Part shown: positions 1-5,202 of the stretch, one piece after another
Numbering within the stretch: the first letter of the stretch is position 1
Layout: every line of letters begins with the position of its first letter
Origin: an uncultured Erysipelotrichaceae bacterium
Lineage (GTDB): Bacteria > Bacillota_I > Bacilli_A > Erysipelotrichales > Coprobacillaceae
Reading direction: 5' to 3'
Length of the DNA stretch: 5,202 nucleotides
NCBI GenBank assembly: GCA_947573745.1
Contig: CANPGX010000091.1
Coordinates: forward strand, 1 to 5,202
Notes under the pieces: model-generated
What the model was told of the DNA's origin: nothing
What the model saw: the letters and a program-made list of their open reading frames with translations, nothing else
Database searches by the model: none
Translations under genes and position numbers: made by a program

Positions 1-222
1 AAAGTAGATGATGATTTAGCTGATATGTTTAGAAATTTATTTTCATCAGGACAACATCATAATAAAACAATGCTTTTTTGTGTAGATGATGAGGAACTTG
101 ACCTTCTTAAACGTGTTATTGAACAAGTGACAGGTGGGCTAGGACAACCACATAGTGGTATTTTGATGGTCTTGCCACTGAGTGAAGTTTTAGGTATAGC
201 TAATAAAAAGGAGAACATATAA
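1..222 (+). CDS. P-II family signalling protein, C-terminal part (5' end outside window)
   Basis: The frame is open from the first base, so the gene starts upstream; 73 residues are visible and end at TAA 220-222. The visible C-terminus fits the P-II (GlnB-like) fold: an acidic strand-helix segment (FCVDDEELDLLKRVIEQV), a glycine-rich turn (TGGLGQPHSG), then the strand ILMVLPLSEVLGI. The last strand corresponds to the family's G-x-G-K-I-F-V-x-P-V-E-x-x-x-x-I ending. Family members are about 110 residues, so roughly the first third, including the start of the T-loop, is missing. P-II proteins are trimers that bind ATP/ADP or other small molecules and control transporters or enzymes. The partner here is unknown and probably encoded upstream. 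The GGLGQPHSG turn differs from canonical GlnB, so a divergent P-II-like group with a non-nitrogen role is possible. An internal ATG at 25 is not needed as a start. It is followed after one base by the next gene, so co-transcription is likely. Confidence 0.7.
   Translation, partial: KVDDDLADMFRNLFSSGQHHNKTMLFCVDDEELDLLKRVIEQVTGGLGQPHSGILMVLPLSEVLGIANKKENI
208..215 (+). promoter_or_regulatory. Ribosome binding site of the 81-residue protein
   Basis: AAGGAGAA lies 8 bases before the ATG at 224 and inside the last codons of the P-II-like gene. It fixes the start of the small gene and supports it as truly translated. Confidence 0.8.
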
Positions 223-223
223 T

Positions 224-469
224 ATGACAAGAGAGGATATTCTTTTAAAAGGACGAACATTAGCACTTTATGAATTAAGCGAACAAGCAGATCTAAAAGA
301 AGAAGATCCCATAGATGGTTTATGGTATAGTCTCTATGATGTTTGTAAATTAGTACATTATGGCATTTTAGAAGATGTCGATGAAAAAGATTGGCAAGAA
401 ACGGTTTCCTTTTTAAAGGATATTCAGTCTATGACGACATCTTATCAAAACTTTAAATTTGAATTTTAG
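224..469 (+). CDS. Hypothetical small acidic protein (81 aa)
   Basis: I do not recognise this protein. It starts at ATG 224, one base after the TAA of the P-II-like gene, and ends at TAG 467-469. It is 81 residues, clearly acidic (many D and E, for example EEDPID and EDVDEKD), with no signal peptide, membrane segment or cysteine-pair metal site. It is probably a cytoplasmic, mainly helical protein. The middle part (residues 33-50, LWYSLYDVCKLVHYGI) is rich in aromatic and hydrophobic residues and may form a packing helix. The strong ribosome binding site and the tight spacing on both sides make it a real gene in the operon with the P-II-like protein and the dipeptidase. Its function cannot be inferred beyond that context; a partner of either neighbour is possible but only a guess. 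Confidence 0.8.
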   Translation: MTREDILLKGRTLALYELSEQADLKEEDPIDGLWYSLYDVCKLVHYGILEDVDEKDWQETVSFLKDIQSMTTSYQNFKFEF

Positions 470-474
470 GAGAA
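467..474 (+). promoter_or_regulatory. Ribosome binding site of the dipeptidase, overlapping the upstream stop codon
   Basis: TAGGAGAA lies 6 bases before the ATG at 481. Its first three bases are the stop codon of the 81-residue gene, so termination of one gene occurs on the ribosome binding site of the next. This favours coupled translation of the pair. Confidence 0.8.
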
Positions 475-480
475 TAGATA

Positions 481-1479
481 ATGAAAGTAATTGATATGCA
501 TTGTGATACGATAAGTACTTTATGGATGAATAAGGAGAAATATCCTGAGTATACCTTGAGAAAAAATGACTATCACATAAATTTAGAGAAGATGCAAAAG
601 GGCGATTATCTTATTCAAAATTTTGCGATGTTTGTGCATTTAAGAAGTACTCAACATCCTTTTGAGCATTGTCACGATCTGATAGACCTTTACTATCAAG
701 AAATAGAAAAAAATGCAGATTTGATTGAACCTATTTTTAGTTATGATGATATTTTACGTGTGCAAAAACAAAACAAAATGGGAGCCCTCTTGACGATTGA
801 AGAAGGAGGCGTTACAGAAGGTTCACTGGTTAAGCTAAGACAATTTTATCGTTTAGGGGTACGTATGTTGACCTTAACGTGGAATTTTGAAAATGGTATT
901 GGTTATCCTAACTTTACTTTAGAAGAAGGTCAGATACCTGATTTTAAGCAACCTGATACACAACATGGATTGACACCTTTTGGTATTAAGTTTGTTCAAG
1001 AAATGGAAAAATTGGGCATGATCATCGATGTTTCACATCTTTCAGATGCTGGTTTTTACGATGTTTTAAAGTATACGAAAAAGCCATTTGTGGCAAGTCA
1101 TTCTAATGCTCGGGGTGTATGTGAACATTGTCGTAATATGAGTGATGATATGATCAGACAGCTAGCTAAGCGTGGTGGTGTGATGGGTATTAACTTTTGT
1201 GGTGACTTTTTAGAAGAAGCGAGTTCAACCAATCAAGGTATACGTAGTACGGTTAAAAACATGGTTAAGCATATTCTTTATATTAAAGAAATCGGTGGGA
1301 TTGATTGTATTGGTCTAGGAAGCGATTATGATGGTATTGAAAGAGACATTGAATTACGTTATTGTTCGATGTTGCCTCACTTAGAACAAGCACTTTATGA
1401 AGCAGGATTCAATGAAGAAGAAGTCGCAAAAATCTTTTATCAAAATGTTTTACGTGTTTATCGAGAAATTTTAAAATAG
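481..1479 (+). CDS. Membrane dipeptidase (peptidase family M19)
   Basis: This 332-residue protein belongs to the renal (membrane) dipeptidase family, zinc enzymes of the amidohydrolase fold that hydrolyse dipeptides, often including ones with a D-residue at the C-terminal side. The expected metal ligands are all visible: H7 and D9 in the start motif DMHCDT, E108 in TIEEGG (bridging glutamate), H186 in IDVSHLSD and H207 in ASHSNAR. R218 (CRNMSDD) matches the substrate-binding arginine, and D282 in GLGSDYDG the catalytic aspartate. Length is normal for bacterial members and there is no signal peptide, so it is cytosolic despite the family name. ATG 481 is set by a strong ribosome binding site. 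It is the last gene of the operon, followed directly by a terminator. A role in peptide salvage or turnover of wall-derived dipeptides is likely; exact substrate is unknown. Confidence 0.95.
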   Translation: MKVIDMHCDTISTLWMNKEKYPEYTLRKNDYHINLEKMQKGDYLIQNFAMFVHLRSTQHPFEHCHDLIDLYYQEIEKNADLIEPIFSYDDILRVQKQNKMGALLTIEEGGVTEGSLVKLRQFYRLGVRMLTLTWNFENGIGYPNFTLEEGQIPDFKQPDTQHGLTPFGIKFVQEMEKLGMIIDVSHLSDAGFYDVLKYTKKPFVASHSNARGVCEHCRNMSDDMIRQLAKRGGVMGINFCGDFLEEASSTNQGIRSTVKNMVKHILYIKEIGGIDCIGLGSDYDGIERDIELRYCSMLPHLEQALYEAGFNEEEVAKIFYQNVLRVYREILK

Positions 1480-1519
1480 AAAAGCGATGGTCATCTTTTT
1501 AGATGAACATCGCTTTTTT
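1480..1519. terminator. Rho-independent terminator, probably bidirectional
   Basis: The arms at 1480-1495 (AAAAGCGATGGTCATC) and 1502-1517 (GATGAACATCGCTTTT) pair over 16 positions with one mismatch, around a 6-base loop. A T-run follows on the + strand (1514-1519), and the A-run at the left gives a shorter T-run on the - strand. It sits right after the dipeptidase stop codon and 8 bases beyond the stop of the converging ComK-like gene, so it can end both transcripts. Confidence 0.92.
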
Positions 1520-1527
1520 CATTGAAA

Positions 1528-1914
1528 TCATGAAGGATCAATGTGGTAAGATTCTAAAATAGACTTTAAGCGCGTCGCTTCATAAATTTGCTTCTTCATT
1601 TTAGGGGTATTTAAATCTTGCTGGATCCATGAACCTAGCTGTTCCAGAGAACAATAGTTCATAAAAGATAAATTGATCCAAATACACTTTTTAAATGAAG
1701 GTGCATGTGTTGGAAAATAGATATTTGAATCAATACATATCGGTCTTTTATAGCACCCTTTGAGTAAAATGGCGCTTGCTTGATAACACCCATCCCATGT
1801 TGTACCATGTGCAAGACACAAACGGTTCAAATAGTCCATGACACACATATTCATCACATCAAAGGAAAAATCAGCATAGAGAATGTACGTTGAAGTTCCT
1901 TTGGGATAAATCAT
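1528..1914 (-). CDS. ComK-family competence transcription factor-like protein
   Basis: The protein is 128 residues from the ATG at 1914. Residues 32-81 match the core of Bacillus ComK in spacing and key residues: C33 followed by HGTTWDG (ComK C-R-F-F-G-S-S-Y-A-G), then KRPICID (ComK KPPIMVD), IYFPTHAP (ComK IFLFPTLS) and CIWI (ComK CGWI). ComK is the DNA-binding master activator of competence genes in Bacillus. This protein is much shorter than the 192 residues of Bacillus subtilis ComK, lacking part of the N-terminal region and most of the C-terminal tail, which in Bacillus carries sequences for MecA/Clp control. It may therefore be regulated differently or control other genes. A TTG at 1929 would add five residues but has no ribosome binding site, while GAAAGAAG precedes ATG 1914. 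The gene lies 46 bases after ridA on the same strand with no good promoter between, so co-transcription is likely. Family assignment is from recalled motifs. Confidence 0.78.
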   Translation of the reverse strand: MIYPKGTSTYILYADFSFDVMNMCVMDYLNRLCLAHGTTWDGCYQASAILLKGCYKRPICIDSNIYFPTHAPSFKKCIWINLSFMNYCSLEQLGSWIQQDLNTPKMKKQIYEATRLKSILESYHIDPS

Positions 1915-1919
1915 GATAA

Positions 1920-1927
1920 CTTCTTTC
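1920..1927 (-). promoter_or_regulatory. Ribosome binding site favouring the ATG start of the ComK-like gene
   Basis: On the minus strand GAAAGAAG ends 5 bases before ATG 1914. It is a moderate site. The alternative TTG at 1929 has only a pyrimidine-rich stretch before it, so the ATG is preferred. Confidence 0.55.
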
Positions 1928-1960
1928 AAAAGAAAAGTATTTTATGAAGAAATGACTTTC

Positions 1961-2341
1961 TTAACCTACATGTACGATTGTTTCGATTTCGACAAGCGCA
2001 CCTTTAGGTAATGCTCCTACTTGAACGGCACTTCTAGCTGGATAAGGTTCTGTGAAATATTCCCCATAGATACGATTCATCACAGCAAAATCATTCATAT
2101 CTTTTAAGAAAACAGTTGTTTTGACAACATTTGAAAAATCGAGACCTTGACTTGTCAACAATGCTTTGATGTTTTCGAGTACTTGTGTTGTCTGCGTTTC
2201 AATATTGGCTTCAACCATTTCATTGGTTTTAGGATCTACTGGAATTTGTCCAGAAAAGAAAATAAAATCAGATACTTTGATTCCTTGACTATAAGGCCCA
2301 ATAGCCGCTGGCGCACTTTGAATATTGATGGTAGTTTTCAT
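1961..2341 (-). CDS. ridA: RidA family enamine/imine deaminase
   Basis: This 126-residue protein is a typical RidA (YjgF/YER057c/UK114) protein. Such trimers hydrolyse reactive enamine or imine intermediates, such as 2-aminoacrylate formed by PLP enzymes, to keto acids and ammonia, and so protect PLP enzymes in the cytosol. Family landmarks in order are APAAIGPYSQG (residues 10-20), FFSGQIPVDP (28-37), the helix with TTQVLENIKALL (51-62), VVKTTVFLKDMNDF (72-85) and the signature YPARSAVQVGALPKGALVEIE (100-120). The active-site arginine (R103) and glutamate (E118), equivalent to R105 and E120 of Escherichia coli TdcF, are present, so deaminase activity is expected. The start ATG has a near-ideal ribosome binding site. 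The gene is first in a unit with the ComK-like gene and has its own promoter. Whether it has any link to competence is unknown; ridA is often a housekeeping neighbour. Confidence 0.95.
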   Translation of the reverse strand: MKTTINIQSAPAAIGPYSQGIKVSDFIFFSGQIPVDPKTNEMVEANIETQTTQVLENIKALLTSQGLDFSNVVKTTVFLKDMNDFAVMNRIYGEYFTEPYPARSAVQVGALPKGALVEIETIVHVG

Positions 2342-2348
2342 AATAAAT

Positions 2349-2357
2349 CTCCTCCTC
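2349..2357 (-). promoter_or_regulatory. Strong ribosome binding site of ridA
   Basis: On the minus strand GAGGAGGAG ends 7 bases before the ATG of ridA. It contains the full AGGAGG core and supports high translation of this gene. Confidence 0.85.
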
Positions 2358-2390
2358 AGTTTCTACTATATTATAATATTATCTTTCATC

Positions 2391-2419
2391 ATTATAGCGT
2401 TTTTTGCTATTTTGTACAA
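2391..2419 (-). promoter_or_regulatory. Putative sigma-A promoter of ridA-comK unit
   Basis: On the minus strand TTGTAC (2414-2419) and a perfect TATAAT (2391-2396) are separated by exactly 17 bases. The start of transcription would fall near 2384, giving a leader of roughly 40 bases before ridA. A short perfect inverted repeat, ATAGC at 2394-2398 and GCTAT at 2406-2410, overlaps the spacer and the -10 box and could be an operator, though at this length it may be chance. The -35 box matches the consensus at only three positions. Confidence 0.6.
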
Positions 2420-2784
2420 TATCATTCCATTTTCCTATACCAATTCGCCTGATTTATGTTGAATTTAGATATCAAATGAATCTTTAAAATAAAGAACTTA
2501 TCGTTTATCTTGTATTATTTTTTATGAATCTGTTTATTATCATGGGATGAATATCATAGATTAGAAAATAGCTAAATGGTTCTTTTAAATCAACAGGTTG
2601 TTTTTTATCTTAAGTTTATGACTTGAAAGTTTTCTTTAGTTTTTAAAAATGATGAACCTATAGATTTTATTATGACTTTTAAGAAAGTTAATGTGGGTTA
2701 TATTGTTAAAAAAGATTAGATGATATCTTGAAAATGTTTAAACTTTTTTGCTCTAAAAATTTGTCGAAATTCCAAATAAAAGGA
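2420..2784. other. AT-rich intergenic spacer without a recognisable gene
   Basis: This stretch lies between the divergent ridA promoter and the promoter of the surface-protein gene. It is visibly richer in A and T than the genes beside it. I see stop codons in all frames at short spacing, no tRNA-like or riboswitch-like fold, and only weak hairpins (for example ACTTT-TAAG-AAAGT near 2675-2688 and the palindrome GTTTAAAC near 2735-2742). It may hold upstream A-tract or regulator sites for either promoter, but none can be named. Confidence 0.6.
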
Positions 2785-2813
2785 TTGCTTAAAATCGTAT
2801 TATGTTCTAAAAT
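2785..2813 (+). promoter_or_regulatory. Putative sigma-A promoter of the surface-protein gene
   Basis: TTGCTT (2785-2790) and TAAAAT (2808-2813) are separated by 17 bases. Transcription would begin near 2820, giving a leader of about 30 bases that carries the ribosome binding site. The -10 matches at five of six positions, the -35 at three. Confidence 0.55.
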
Positions 2814-2836
2814 GGGGATGAGTATTATTAAAAGGT

Positions 2837-2844
2837 AAAGGAGG
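2837..2844 (+). promoter_or_regulatory. Strong ribosome binding site of the surface-protein gene
   Basis: AAAGGAGG lies 6 bases before ATG 2851. This near-perfect site marks 2851 as the true translation start although the frame opened there closes after only 46 codons. Confidence 0.88.
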
Positions 2845-2850
2845 ATATAC

Positions 2851-2991
2851 ATGAAGTTCACTAAGAGATCTATAAAAAAAGCTATTCTACGGCTTGAGAC
2901 TTTTATATTGGTCATTAGCTGTATTATATCTGGCTTACATATACGGGCTGAACAGGAAATTTCAGTTGAGGTTGTATTGAGTCCAAAATAG
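2851..2991 (+). pseudogene. 5' fragment of the surface-protein gene: signal peptide, ends at a frame break
   Basis: This 46-codon frame encodes a classical secretion signal: a basic start (MKFTKRSIKKAILR), a hydrophobic core of about 12 residues (TFILVISCIISG, 17-28) and a probable signal peptidase I site after A33 (HIRA then EQE). The next residues, ISVEVVLSPK, look like the first strand of a mature secreted protein, but TAG at 2989-2991 stops translation. The large open frame downstream is in the -1 frame and has no start codon or ribosome binding site of its own nearby, so this fragment is almost certainly its missing N-terminus. VISC (21-24) resembles a loose lipobox, but it sits in the middle of the hydrophobic core and the normal cleavage site is better placed. 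The labelling as broken depends on the frame break being real. Confidence 0.75.
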
Positions 2992-5202
2992 ATTTAGTAC
3001 TGACAACGGGAATTAATGATTTAGATCTAAGTCATTTCGAAAAGGATCTAATTCAGGCACTTGAAGATCTTGGCGTCAATACTCAGAATACAGATATGGT
3101 CGAGATTAGCGCTATTGAGACGACGAGTGCTAGTTTAGAGTCGACCAGTGTAGATTTTGTATCTGTTGTCAATAACTGGAAAACAGTGGGAGCTGATACT
3201 TGGTCAGCAACGGCAAATGGAGAAATTTACAGTAAAACTCCTGGGGGGCAAAATAAGCCTGCTTGGTGGGGAACTGGAATCATTAATCCAGATGGCTTTG
3301 ATATCGATGATTTGAAAGCAGAATTTACGTTAGTTAACGGTGGAAAATTGAATGAAGGGTTCTGTTTTAATGTGACGGAAAATGAGGATGGTTCTTTGAA
3401 TGGTTATTTTATTTCCTATTCAAACCATACTAATACGGTAAGAGCATTATTCCGCTTTGACCACTATACATTGGATCAAGCTTTTAATGCTGGCATTAAT
3501 AATGTAATGTGGTGTTACAATAAAAGTAACTGGGCTGCTGGTCAGGTTCATTCTTATGGCAATGACAAATTCACGAGTTTAGCGACATGGGAAGATGCAG
3601 GAAAGAACATCAATTATGAGATTACTTATAAAGATGGTCGAATCGTTATCAAAGATAATGGTAAGGTTGTTGTGGATATTGTTGATAAAACTTATCCAAA
3701 AGGAACATATGGTTTTTGGGGCAATAACTGTGAGATGGCGGATTTCAGTTATACTTCTAACTTAAAAATTACAGCGACTAAAACAGTATCTAAAGATTAT
3801 GCGCAAGTTTTGTTAGAACCAAAATGGCGTGATGATGCTGCTCATTTTGTTGTGAATGTTGAAAATCCAGTCAATGAAAGTTTAAAGAATCCAGAAGCGT
3901 TAGCACGTACATTAGCAGATAATATTCACTTTATCCAATGGGGAAGTGATGCCAATAGAGCTTCTGCAGAGGATTTTATAGCTAAAAATGATCATAATGG
4001 TGCTTTTTATAGTGGTGCAAGTAGCGATTATGAGCAAACAGTAAAAAATACGGCTCTTTATATCAAAACAATTATTGATAGAATGCAGCAATCTAATGCA
4101 CAATATGTTCTTGTAGGCGAGCATACAGAGTTAGTCGTGTCCCCAGAAAGTGTTAAACACAATGCTGTTTCTGAACTATTCCCTACAGGAAGATGGTTGA
4201 TTCATCATGATCCAAGTGCTTTTGATAATGATGAAGGACAATCACCATTAACAGAGGTTTTTCAGAAGGATCTACTATGTAGTTTTGATAAACCAGGAAA
4301 ATATGAAATCTTGTTTGACAATGAAAAAGTAAAAGAGGTTTATGTACATCGTAAACCTATTGCAGACTTTAATATTGGTATTCATGATGGTAATGTCACA
4401 TTGACTTCCTCTTCGTATGATTTGGATTCTAATGAAGATGCCGGCTATGGCCCAGGAATTGCCAATGAAGAATGGTATTATAAAAGAGACAGTGAATCAG
4501 CGTGGACAAGTGGCAAATTAAGTCGTCTTACGGCTAATGAGGTTTATATGATCAAACTTGTGGTCACTGATAAACAAGGAGCTAGTGAAGAAGCAATTAA
4601 ATATGTAGGTATTGGTGCGCCTGTATCGAATTTTGGACTTGGAAACAATCTGATTTCAACAGCAGATAAGTTAGAAGTACAAGATTATTCTTATGATCCA
4701 CAAGGTTATAATTTAACAGCTTATGAATGGGTCTTGAAAAAAGGCAATACTGTTGTTGGGACATATACGAGTAGTGTATTTCCTGATTTAGATTTCAATG
4801 ATAAGAGCCTTGGTGAAGGGGATTATTCACTTTCTTTAAAGGTAACGAATACAGCAGGCGATACCTCAGGGGCTTTTATACAAACTTTTAAAGTGGAAAC
4901 CGCAAGATATAATAACCGCTTTATTCACTATGCTAGTGGTTTTAAAAATAATGAAGGTAATACAGATGATGGACGTCTTTTCTTGATGCAAACAACGTAT
5001 GCTTCACAAACTTATGGAACGGATTTCACACCTGTGAATCATGCCTTAGCTATTCCAAATGGATTTTATCTAGAACCAATGTATACGACAGAGGATCAAG
5101 AACATCCTGTCAATACACCGGTGAAGCAACCTGCACACGCTATGGATCTAGTTTATCAATACTCTCCTTATGAATATACGATTGAGTATGACTTAGACGG
5201 AG
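2970..5202 (+). CDS. Large secreted/surface multidomain protein with PKD-like domains (frame-broken at 5' end, runs off window)
   Basis: The frame is open from 2970 to the window end with no stop; from 2988 it adds 738 codons to the signal-peptide fragment. Numbering the joined protein from M1 at 2851: residues 34-107 form an N-terminal region with a helix (LSHFEKDLIQALEDLGV); 108-307 resemble a LamG/concanavalin-like beta domain (starts NNWKTVG, has YEITYKDGRIVIKDNGK and GTYGFWGNN); 308-500 are not recognised, with a helical part and an Ig-like end (FDKPGKYEILFDN); 501-590 and 591-683 are PKD-like domains (YMIKLVVTDKQGAS; YSLSLKVTNTAGDT); 684-775 form a linker; the last residues, YTIEYDLDG, match the opening of InlB-type (Listeria-Bacteroides) repeats. 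No catalytic motif is visible, so adhesion or glycan/host binding outside the cell is likely but inferred. A wall anchor, if present, lies beyond the window. The first ATG in this frame (3096) lacks a ribosome binding site and would give a protein without a signal. Confidence 0.8.
2983..2991 (+). other. Frame-break site (CCA AAA TAG)
   Basis: The signal-peptide frame reads CCA AAA TAG here; the main frame reads ATA GAT TTA from 2988. The two frames overlap only in 2970-2988, and the run AAAA (2985-2988) is the obvious slip site: one extra A would join them. It is not a canonical two-codon slippery heptamer, although a lysine tRNA on AAA can re-pair perfectly after a one-base backward slip. 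Confidence 0.7.

Noticed and set aside
57..266. Minus-strand open frame of 69 codons
   Set aside because: It lies opposite the P-II-like gene and the start of the next one, has low-complexity serine runs from reversed acidic codons and no ribosome binding site.
2147..2452. Plus-strand open frame of 101 codons
   Set aside because: It lies mostly opposite ridA, whose family match is certain, and then runs through its promoter; composition is not protein-like.
2706..2915. A 69-codon minus-strand frame with a hydrophobic stretch that resembles a small membrane protein
   Set aside because: It overlaps the promoter, ribosome binding site and signal-peptide coding region of the plus-strand gene. 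It has no Shine-Dalgarno site, and its hydrophobicity is expected from reading AT-rich DNA in reverse.
2911..2922. Lipobox-like VISC in the signal peptide, suggesting a lipoprotein
   Set aside because: The cysteine sits in the middle of the hydrophobic core and is followed by further hydrophobic residues and a better signal peptidase I site after A33.
2970..3000. A separate, independently translated start of the surface protein in its own frame
   Set aside because: Between the stop at 2967-2969 and ATG 3096 there is no ATG, GTG or TTG codon in that frame, and no Shine-Dalgarno site is placed before 3096.
3021..3030. Perfect palindrome TTAGATCTAA downstream of the frame break as a possible slippage-stimulating hairpin
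   Set aside because: With no loop it cannot form a stable hairpin, and short AT-rich palindromes of this kind are expected by chance.
3912..4124. Minus-strand open frame of 70 codons
   Set aside because: It is inside the long plus-strand surface-protein frame and has no supporting start signal.
1..5202. Mobile element, CRISPR array, tRNA or rRNA
   Set aside because: I saw no transposase motif, terminal inverted repeats, regularly spaced repeats or cloverleaf-like sequence on either strand.

Overview
The window looks like a chromosomal segment of a low-GC Gram-positive bacterium. Coding regions are AT-rich, Shine-Dalgarno sites are strong (AGGAGA, GGAGGAG, AAAGGAGG), and there is a short ComK-like gene and a large secreted protein of the PKD / InlB-repeat type. 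An Erysipelotrichia-like gut or rumen Firmicute is my best guess; that is inference, because no taxonomic marker is present.

Left part (1-1519, + strand): a tight operon enters from outside the window. It holds the C-terminal end of a P-II-like regulator, an 81-residue acidic protein of unknown function, and a complete membrane dipeptidase (peptidase M19). The genes are 1 and 11 bases apart, each with its own ribosome binding site. The operon ends in a strong hairpin terminator at 1480-1519.

Middle part (1520-2420, - strand): a convergent two-gene unit, ridA then a ComK-family gene, is read leftward from a promoter at 2391-2419 into the same terminator, which is nearly symmetric and can serve both strands. 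The ComK-like protein is short (128 residues from the preferred ATG) but keeps the conserved core of the family. It is the most informative regulatory gene here.

AT-rich spacer (about 2420-2780): I see no convincing gene. A promoter (2785-2813) and an excellent ribosome binding site (2837-2844) at its right end drive the last gene.

Right part (2851-5202, + strand): a large secreted or surface protein runs off the window. Its signal peptide is in one frame and ends at a TAG at 2989-2991. The rest, 738 uninterrupted codons, continues in the -1 frame. Restoring one A in the AAAA run at 2985-2988 would give a single protein: signal peptide, N-terminal domain, LamG-like beta domain, an unrecognised region, two PKD-like domains, and what looks like the start of InlB-type (Listeria-Bacteroides) repeats. 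Whether this is a true mutation, a sequence error or recoding cannot be settled from the sequence alone.

I found no RNA gene, CRISPR array or mobile element, and no clear sign of a multi-gene novel system. The points most worth a second look are the frame break in the surface-protein gene and the ridA-comK arrangement.
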